This document shows, in pieces, positions 55,401 to 64,000 of a DNA stretch of 64,000 bases (within the stretch, counting starts at the first letter, position 1; each line of letters opens with the position of its first letter). The notes beneath the pieces are model-generated. The model searched no databases. It saw nothing but the letters and a program-made list of their open reading frames with translations, and was not told where the DNA came from. Made by a program: the position numbers and the translations under genes. The stretch covers positions 171,501-235,500 of the forward strand of contig JAWNZC010000181.1 of the NCBI GenBank assembly GCA_035771165.1. The letters are read 5' to 3'. The DNA is from Paragorgia papillata. Its lineage: Eukaryota; Cnidaria; Anthozoa; Scleralcyonacea; Coralliidae.

Positions 55401-58320
55401 TTTTCCATCACAGATGGACCTTCGGCTTTGCTTTTTGTTTATCTTAATAAGTAGACTGTTTTCGGAAAACAAAGAAAGCTTGTTTTTCTTTTCGTTAAAG
55501 CATTAAAAATGAATGTAGAGCAATCTATTTTGACGGAATTTTGTGTTTTTATCGATAAACAGTAAGCTTATTAATAGTTTATTTAGATAAAAAGTAAATG
55601 CTAAATGTACATTGCCTTTGTTGGCTTTGGCAATTTCTTTTGACGGTATTTCGTCTTTGTTTATCTTTTAAAAACATAATTTTAAAAATATCTATTTTCA
55701 TATGTACCAGAACAAAATCGTTTCGAGTTTCCTTTATCACATCTTTTGTTTAAAAAGTCCTTTACTTTAGGCTTAATTATAAATAAAAACTATAAATAAA
55801 TTTCACCGTCGGCCGACGTCGGGTATTTTTCTTTCACGTATCATCGTCAACAATCCCGCCAAGTTTTCCACTTTTTATTTTGTGCTGACTAACCCCCCTG
55901 TAGCTCTTTTTTCCCCTCCAGGGACGTCATAGTTTGTGTATTTTATTGACCAATAGGCTTACTATTGCTGCTTTAAAAAAATGACGAATACGTCGACCTG
56001 TGGCATCCCGCATAGAGACAGGGAAATCTTCAACAAAATTTCACAGATTTGTGTCTATTTTACCTCTTTCCGGCTGTTTTGAAACGAAATTTGTTTGTGA
56101 CAAGATAGCAAAATTATCCAGGTTTAATGTATCGTTAGTTTTTTGTCAGTTTTCATCACGTTGTACCAAGTATTTTCCCATTTGTTCAAGTAGTTTGTTC
56201 GTAAACCATGAATTACTTGCCAACCTTATGTATTTCTATATAATATGATGTAATCATTGCAAGGGGCCTTGCGGCGCGCGACAGCTAGTAGGGGAATGGG
56301 GCTCTACACGGATTTTTGGGCTACCTATGCTTGAACGAAATTTTCCCGCTTCAGCAGCTCGTATGCTCACGTCATCAACACGAAACTTGATTGGTCGCTT
56401 GAAGAGAATTTCTATTCTTAGTTTTTTTGCCTTTTATATTGTTCATGATTTGAAAGTGTTTTATCGCGGGTTTCGCCTTCTTTAGCAAAAACATTTCTTC
56501 CTACTTTACTTTTCAGTCCTAGAAACCTAGCAAAAACAAGTTAACTGGACATCACTTTTTCGTCAACAAACGGGACACGGCAGCACAAGGCAGCACTGCG
56601 AGAGGATAACCGGAAATTGAGGTCAGCGCTGTGAAATACTTTGTGGCATATCGTTATTAAGGTTTCGTTTTAAAAAGGCCCGGGTAAATTTGGTCTTTTA
56701 AATTAACGAGAGTCATCAGAGATGGCCCATCTTGCCAGCGCGTGGGCACCAATGGCGGACTCGAAAGACGCGCGGGGGACTGTGGCAGGGGATTTAAAAA
56801 AAACACGATCGAGTGTGCCAGTCCCCCGCGCGTCTTTCGAGTCTGCCACAGGGTTCCCACGCGCTGCCAAGATGGGCTCCCTGCGAAGTCATCCGTCACA
56901 AGTGACGGGCGAATATTAGGACAGTACAAGAATTAAGGAGATTTTCCAATGGCGAATTTCGTCGCGCGAGGCGACATTGCTATTTTAAAATTGAACAGAT
57001 TGGAATAGATTTTTAATTAGTCCCATTCGAGAGATGTGAGAGAAAAGTAAAACGTCTCTTCACGCGACAAAATTCGCCAGTGGAAAACCGGCTACGAGGA
57101 GATTTGGATTGTTCGAACTGACACACGGACATAACATATTCACTGTTATTTTTAATGTAATTAGCAATAACTTACAAATCAGTATTTTTTGATATTTTCC
57201 ATTTCTATTTAGTATAAACCAACTAGTCAAGTATTACAAATGCTGGATCCCAATTGGTTGAGTGAAATTTTCAATCTAATTTAGGGCAGAAAACTTTCCC
57301 GAGGTTTCAGTTGTTTCTTGCAATAGTTTGATCAACTGGTTGGTTTATACTAACTTCGTTTATAAGTCGTCCTCAGTTCACAGACAACTGGTCTAACTGT
57401 TTATATATTTTTTCTCCATTTAGAACAGGTGATAATTAATCTAAATAAAACTATTATTACACGATATTAATATTTCAGAATACAAGATCTTTTGTCTAGA
57501 TTCTAAGTCGGGTTGAAGAACCAGGAATAATCATTGTCAATTCAGAGTGTTCATTCTATTCACACACAGTGTATTACTTGACTGCAGCCATTTTAAGAAG
57601 CTTTGGCCACTGAATGTTAAATTCATCTTTAATATTTCACTCTTAAAGCTCCGTCATCAATTGCACGCCACTGCAGTTGAAACTGTTAATCGTTTATCCC
57701 AATTTTCAAAATAGCATTTTTCACCAGCTTGGACATTCATTGTTGGTCTCGTCTCGGTGTCTTGTCTGGTGACTTCACCGACTTTATCATTGTAAGATGA
57801 TAATTGTTGACTGCTGGTCCGGCTGGTTAATAGCAACACAGTAGCTTGCATTCAATAAATACCACATTTCAAGTCAGTTGCATTCTAGAACAAGGTAAAA
57901 TTCTTGTATGAGTATCAAGGTTACGTCAGCAACCAATCACAGCGCGTGATTTTCCCGGAAGTAACCCGTGCCATAAAATAAACGACATTAAAACATTTTC
58001 ACTGCGCTTTAACGAAGAGAAACAATGTACCTTTAACTTTGTGGTTCAATAGAAAGAGAGGTTTTTGACGGAAATACCACACCATCCAAAGGAAGACATA
58101 ATATTAATATCAAAAAATTATTAGTGATAATTGATAAGTATAATAATTGATAAAAAATTAATACATGTAATTTTTTTTTGGGGGGGGAGGGGGGCGGCGG
58201 GGGTTAGTAAATATTTCAGATAGACGCCATTTTATTTTCAGTTGAACACTGCACTTGGCTCTAAACTCAATCGTATTAGTTTTTTGTTAACATTCAATAA
58301 TACATTTTGATTATACTTAC

Positions 58321-58410
58321 TTTCTGGTGCCATCAGACATGTCTAAAGCGGCCACAAAACCGCTTATGCCAGGGAACCTGACCTGCACCAGTACATTGGC
58401 ACATTTCACT
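58321..58410 (-). CDS. Candidate coding exon, copy 2
   Basis: Paralogue of 38338-38427. It keeps GTAAGT on one side and CAG on the other and stays open in the same frame. Two codons change (Thr to Ala, Ala to Thr), and one change is silent (CCG to CCT). Confidence 0.35.
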
Positions 58411-58453
58411 CTGCAACGAATAAAGAAATCACAATATTAGCTTGATATGTATA

Positions 58454-58556
58454 GGTTAGTGACCGAAACCGAGGTCACTACGCTGGTTATTAACCCCGAG
58501 GGGCGCAGGCCCGAGGGTAATAACCAGCGTAGTGACCGAGGTTAAGGTCACTAACC
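58454..58556. repeat. Foldback hairpin, copy 2
   Basis: Paralogue of 38470-38572 with stems intact and the loop altered. Confidence 0.7.
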
Positions 58557-59398
58557 GACTTCATGACACAGACGATATTTGTCGTTATTTAACAAAAAAA
58601 TGGTATTCTAGACGTATTTTTAAAGCGATATAGTAGGTCATTTAATATGCAAGGTCAATAACCTATTTATTAACCGCGGCACATCAAAGATAATTTATGC
58701 GTGAATAAACTAATTAATAGTTAACTACTAATCTATTCTCTAGCTATAATATTTAACCAGATATGTGTTACGAGCGCGAGAAAGAGATTGGACCGTGTTT
58801 GCTGCAGGACTTAATATTGCACAAACAAAGTAAATATAAACCATTGCACCAACCTATAGCGCAATAAGTTATCGTTAACAATCAGTTGACATCCATGCAT
58901 TGCGTACTTTCAATAACAGTTCATATTTCAGCTCTGCGACTAACGTTGGAATTCTCAAATAATATCATTAGCTGTTTTGTCAGACTCATCTGCAAATTAA
59001 AGAAAATTTGAATGAATGAACACGCTAACGGACAAATATTTAATTCCCTCTCTCGGATCTAAAATTACAGTATCTTTAATGCATTTTATCAGCAGTTTGA
59101 CTCTAATGTACTTACAACAAAAGCTTCTGCATTGGTCACCCATACAGCATACGACTAAGGACTCGAACACAGCTAACTCTATCAACAGTTTGTAGTCGAT
59201 ATTCTTGCACCAATGGTCGCGGTATGAACATGCACCATCAGTTTAAACTAAGAGGTTGAAGAACAGCCAGTTGCACTCTAGGGTCATTAGACCAACAGTC
59301 TCATTTAGGAATCTGAACCGATTCTGGATTTCTGGATGACGTCGTAAAAGTTTCAGTGCATGGTGCATTGTCAGGTGAGGGAGTGTCAGTGTAGCAAT

Positions 59399-59644
59399 TC
59401 AGCTGAGTTGCTGTAGTAGACCACAACTCTGGTTAGCTCGTATTGATCCAGTCAGCAGCATGGTAAAGCTGAAATAAAGCAAGTCTGTTAGCTTCTGTAA
59501 AAAGTCTCGCGAGCTGGTCTCAGTCTGGCTAGGTTTGGAAACAAGGCTGCTGGGAGAACGACGAACAGGCTTCATCATCAAGTTGTTACGGACAAAGCTC
59601 AGCAGAAGATACGTTGCCAGAGGGAACAGAGAAACATTGCCATC
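59399..59644 (-). CDS. Candidate terminal exon, copy 2
   Basis: Paralogue of 39411-39656. It has the same acceptor and stop. The two base differences from copy 1 (near 59633 and 59639) are both silent in this frame. Confidence 0.25.
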   Translation of the reverse strand, partial: DGNVSLFPLATYLLLSFVRNNLMMKPVRRSPSSLVSKPSQTETSSRDFLQKLTDLLYFSFTMLLTGSIRANQSCGLLQQLS

Positions 59645-60774
59645 CTGAAGTGAAGGTCAACTGTGGTTCGTAATAACTTTCGTTTGTTCGCATGGACACC
59701 ATCATTGTCTAAACTAGGGATGTCCAAGTATAGCCAGTTGCATTCTAGGCTCATCAGCGCCATTTGAAAGTCTCAAGATTCTGGATGTGTTTCATCGTGT
59801 GGGTAGTTCCACGAGAGAGCAGAGAAATTGAATTGAAGTACACCAAATTTCGACTGCCATAGACGTTTCAGTACATGGTCCACTGCCAAGGGACAGCTCC
59901 CAGTTTTAAAGACATTCCAGTACAAATATATTAGTTAATTGTAAAAGCCATATTTTTTTTATCCAATAAGCACTAATATTTTTTCTTTATTTTTTTGTAT
60001 TTATCTTTTGTATTTATATTTTTTGTATTTATTTTTATTTGTATTTTTTTTTTTTTTTTTTTTTTGTATTTTTTTAGTATTTTTTTGTTTTCTCTTTAGT
60101 CACCACACATTCTTTTTTTTTATTCTTTTTTTTCTCTTTTTTTGGGGTTATTTTCTTTTCCTAGTGCTTTTCTTAAAACATATTCCTACTCATTTACAAC
60201 ATGAAGACATTTACACGAAGTCTTATTTCCACACGACACAAGAAAATGTTCTATTCCAGTTATCAAACGCGTATCATTGTTCGAGTACAAAAAGCAACCA
60301 GGTTTGGTTTTCACAGTAAACAAAGAAGAACTTTCTGTTTAGAATAATGCAACGCAATTTCATTTTATTTTCACAAACACAAGTAGACGGTCATTTGATG
60401 CTGGAAATGCCGGAATAATAAAATATGGTTTACAATTAAAAAATAACTTCAATTTCTGACACTATTAACTGTATAGAACTTCGTTTGGTGTCGTGTAACA
60501 TTGGTAGTGGCTTTCTTACATGCATTTCTCTCGCACATGCAATGCAATATTCTTTTAATATCGACGTTCATTGCGTGTGAGAAACTTGCAAGATCAACCG
60601 TATATGGCTAGCAACATGCTTTCGACAACAAAATTGTTGTATCGAAGACTGCAGTACTGCTTCCATGTGCTACGTTTTAAAACTACATAATATAAGACTA
60701 GCCATTTTTTCTTTTTTTAAATCTTTTTTCTAACTGTCGCCTGTGACACTATTTTTAAACTTACAACTTTGGCA

Positions 60775-61260
60775 TTTCAATAGCTCAATGATTAAAACAT
60801 GCATTACTGGATGATGATGAAATATGCAACCTTCGCCTACCAACCGATTTTCAGTGGCCGGGCTCAATGGTTAGAGCATGTTACTGGATGGTGAGAAGAT
60901 TACAGATTGTTTAATGTGTGACCTTCGCTTAACGACTTTCGGATGATGGCGAACAGAAGATTACAGTTGGTGAAATATGTAACCTTCGCCTACCATATGA
61001 TTTTCAGTGGCTCAATGGTTAGAGCATGCATTACTGGATGATGGTGGACAGAAGATTACAGATGGTGAAATATGTAACCTTCGCCTACCATATGATTTTC
61101 AGTGGCTCAATGGTTAGAGCATGCATTACTGGATAATGCATGGTAATGAAAAGATTACAGATTGTTTAATGTGTGACCTTCGCTTACCGACTTTCGGATG
61201 ATGGTGAACAGAAGATTACAGATGGTGAAATATGCAACCTTCGCGTACCATATGATTTTC
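60775..61260. repeat. Shorter tRNA-headed units before the 415-bp array
   Basis: Box A-like GGCTCAATGGTTAGAGCATG recurs with a period near 95 bp (61001, 61096), joined to GAAGATTACAG and ACCTTCGCCTACCATATG. Confidence 0.65.
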
Positions 61261-62870
61261 AGTAGATCAATGAGTTAAAGAGTTGAAAGACAAAACTTTT
61301 GTTTGGTTCCGTTTAAAAAGACAAACCTTTTTGTTTGGTTCCGTTTAAAACGTTTTTATGTTTGCATCACATGTTTGAGTGGAAAACCAGCAAACATTTG
61401 AAAGTTCGTTTTGGCATTTCAGTAGCTCAATGGTTAGAGCATGCATTACTGGATGATGGTGGACAGAAGATTACAGATGGTGAAATATGTAACCTTCGCC
61501 TACCATATGATTTTCAGTGGCTCAATGGTTAGAGCATGCATTACTGGATAATGCATGGTAATGAAAAGATTACAGATTGTTTAATGTGTGACCTTCGCTT
61601 ACCGACTTTCGGATGATGGTGAACAGAAGATTACAGATGGTGAAATATGCAACCTTCGCGTACCATATGATTTTCAGTAGATCAATGAGTTAAAGAGTTG
61701 AAAGACAAAACTTTTGTTTGGTTCCGTTTAAAAAGACAAACCTTTTTGTTTGGTTCCGTTTAAAACGTTTTTATGTTTGCATCACATGTTTGAGTGGAAA
61801 ACCAGCAAACATTTGAAAGTTCGTTTTGGCATTTCAGTAGCTCAATGGTTAGAGCATGCATTACTGGATGATGGTGGACAGAAGACTACAGATGGTGAAA
61901 TATGTAACCTTCGCCTACCATATGATTTTCAGTGGCTCAATGGTTAGAGCATGCATTACTGGATAATGCATGGTAATGAAAAGATTACAGATTGTTTAAT
62001 GTGTGACCTTCGCTTACCGACTTTCGGATGATGGTGAACAGAAGATTACAGATGGTGAAATATGCAACCTTCGCGTACCATATGATTTTCAGTAGATCAA
62101 TGAGTTAAAGAGTTGAAAGACAAAACTTTTGTTTGGTTCCGTTTAAAAAGACAAACCTTTTTGTTTGGTTCCGTTTAAAACGTTTTTATGTTTGCATCAC
62201 ATGTTTGAGTGGAAAACCAGCAAACATTTGAAAGTTCGTTTTGGCATTTCAGTAGCTCAATGGTTAGAGCATGCATTACTGGACGATGGTGGACAGAAGA
62301 TTACAGATGGTGAAATATGTAACCTTCGCCTACCATATGATTTTCAGTGGCTCAATGGTTAGAGCATGCATTACTGGATAATGCATGGTAATGAAAAGAT
62401 TACAGATTGTTTAATATGTGACCTTCGCTTACCGACTTTCGGATGATGGTGAACAGAAGATTACAGATGGTGAAATATGCAACCTTCGCCTACCATATGA
62501 TTTTCAGTGGCTCAATGTTTAGAGCACGTTACTGGATAATGGTAATGAGAAGATTACAGATTGTTTAATGTGTGACCTTCGCTTACCGACTTTCGGATGA
62601 TGGTGAACAGAAGATTACAGATGGTGAAATATGCAACCTTCGCGTACCATATGATTTTTAGTAGATCAATGAGTTAAAGAGTTGAAAGACAAAACTTTTG
62701 TTTGGTTCCGTTTAAAAAGACAAACCTTTTTGTTTGGTTCCGTTTAAAACGTTTTTATGTTTGCATCACATGTTTGAGTGGAAAACCAGCAAACATTTGA
62801 AAGTTCCTTTTGCCTTTTCAGTAGCTCAATGGTTAGAGCATGTTACTGGATGGTGAGAAGATTACAGATC
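61260..62870. repeat. 415-bp higher-order tandem repeat with tRNA-like heads
   Basis: Three near-identical 415-bp units follow each other (phase points 61335, 61750, 62165), plus a partial fourth after an extra unit of about 165 bp. Each unit has two box A-like heads and two TTTGTTTGGTTCCGTTT stretches. The matching short open frames (HLKVRFGISVAQWLEHALL) are tRNA-head readings, not genes. Confidence 0.9.
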
Positions 62871-64000
62871 GTTTAATGTGTAATCTTACCGTAGCAACCG
62901 ATTTTCAAAATGCTAAAACGTGGCGGATTATTTCAGTTCAACATATTTACCATATTTACCAGTAACTAGGCATTGACATCAAAAGCTTCTCGTAAAACAA
63001 ACCATTGACGAAACTGCAAGGAAGACTGGTGCGAAACATTTTGCATATATACCAGGACCTATATAGAATAATCAACTTCAAAAAAGAACATTAACTGATA
63101 CTTTCACATCTAAATATTTACTTTTAAGTTATTGACTGAATCCAAGTGTCTGGATCATGTCATAGTGATGGTTTTCTACCAGTGGCCGAAGCAGCGAATG
63201 TGAACGTGCTTGCCAGTGACGGAAAGAGAAAACAATTTTGATCTAGTGACCACCCAATGTCTCGTAGACACAATTGCCATAGGTAAACCACAGCACAACA
63301 ATATAACTGTAGATGCACACGGTACACCTTGAAGCTGACTTGTTAATGACAATAAAAAAAACAACCAGAAGAGCGACAAACTGGTGAAGACGTGAAGTGT
63401 TAGCCTTGTATAGTCGTAAAATACGTCGTTGTATCACAACGTTGAAAGCTCAAACAAAACAAAATCTACAGATTCTATTTCGAGCCTTGAAACTGAAGAA
63501 AGAGCCTTTAAAACTATCTTCCCCCATGTAAACAATGTTGTCAGTGATCTATAAGAAAATGGGCAGCAAGCAACCAATCTACCTGATGCAGGAAAGAGAA
63601 ACTATTTCACAGCTTGCAACCACCCGTGTGTCTTTTCTCAACATCATCATGAATGGCCAGTGAGGAAAAATTCCTCATTACTGAGGAAAACATCAGATAC
63701 CAAGAGGATACATTCGCTGGTTTACACCCGAACCTCCCAGTTCGTCTGCATCGTAAACTTGCCCTCCTGGATCTCATATGCATTGACATTACATTAATTA
63801 TTTAGACAATGACTTGTCATTTTTATTTCACTGAGAAAACGAGAGCAGTTCAGTTTGGAGGAAGTGATGAAAGAAATAAAGTTCAGCAATTGTGACTTTC
63901 TCCAGACGAAGCAACCCCAGAAAAGGGTCTAAAGCATATTTTTTTACTCATGTTTTACATGAATATATGGGACACATCCCTGCCTCGGTTGGACCAGACT
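62871..64000. other. Right end of the window without recognised features
   Basis: No repeat partner, transposon end or protein family was recognised. The small minus-strand frames (63176-63437, 63607-63789) lack support. Confidence 0.35.

Larger units (their letters stand above)
49874..56329. mobile_element. Giant foldback element, arms about 1.9 kb
   Basis: The outer tips CATAGGTAGCCCAAAAATCC are inverted. The left arm (49874-49960 plus 52423-54276) mirrors the right arm (54376-56329) almost base for base, leaving a loop of about 100 bp (54277-54375). It sits between blocks B' and C' and replaces a 285-bp piece found in the first copy (35111-35395). No target duplication is visible. Mirrored frames (53254-53562 plus, 55102-55374 minus) have no family match. 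Confidence 0.8.
56330..62790. repeat. Block C', second copy of block C
   Basis: Collinear with 35396-41757. It lacks the hAT at 35803 and carries the expanded 415-bp array at its right end. It includes paralogues of the GC hairpin, the inverted-repeat elements, the G-run, the foldback hairpin and the T-rich tract. Confidence 0.8.

Noticed and set aside
61335..62362. Three identical 65-codon genes
   Set aside because: They repeat every 415 bp with the satellite and read through tRNA-like heads (SVAQWLEH), a well-known false protein.

Overview
This is a repeat-dense, gene-poor stretch of a eukaryotic nuclear genome, AT-rich and most likely from a marine invertebrate. The mix of families fits an anthozoan cnidarian such as a stony coral or sea anemone: a Ty3/Gypsy element primed by tRNA-Leu, hAT elements, TTAA-target elements, Penelope-like relics, tRNA-headed SINE-like repeats and many MITEs. 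The taxon is an inference, not a proof. No complete host gene was found. The only recognisable proteins belong to transposons: a Gypsy Gag (1-833, minus), a zinc-ribbon/OB-fold protein like the RPA C-terminus (9213-9605, minus), a Penelope GIY-YIG tail (24903-25133, plus), and hAT transposase ends (31636-32443 and 48156-49200, minus). Two duplicated open segments with splice-like borders (38338-38427 and 39411-39656, minus, repeated at 58321-58410 and 59399-59644) are the best candidates for host exons, but the gene is not identified.

Layout. 1-1085: 5' part of an LTR retrotransposon on the minus strand. 1106-7252: an hAT copy, repeat family A, a foldback element, a Tc1/mariner-like element and a 55-bp minisatellite. 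7253-12065 and 16832-21380: two paralogous copies of repeat block A, each holding the same TTAA-flanked transposon; a third partial copy (2198-3357) carries the empty site. 12066-15464: an hAT with a PIF/Harbinger-like element inside it, which in turn holds a Mutator-like MITE. 21490-28060: MITEs, a Penelope relic, nested Mutator MITEs and a 1.1-kb minisatellite.

28925-62790 is a tandem duplication of a unit of about 13 kb (blocks B-C-B'-C'): B 28925-35110, C 35396-41757, B' 41855-49873, C' 56330-62790. Each copy has since received different insertions, so the other copy often shows the empty site. This lets termini and target-site duplications be read directly: hAT 31334-32722, hAT 35803-36739, MULE 45861-49793 and a 39-bp hAT-like palindrome at 49816-49854. 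Between B' and C' lies a giant foldback element (49874-56329) with arms near 1.9 kb, holding a second foldback with the same tip sequence. 62790-64000 contains nothing recognisable.

The most interesting signals are: a family of short TTAA-flanked hairpins whose arms differ while a core (GAATAAAATCGTCTGG) stays constant; the RPA-like protein inside the long-TIR TTAA element, whose C-terminal codons have become a minisatellite in one copy; the 39-bp hAT-like element; and the giant foldback elements.
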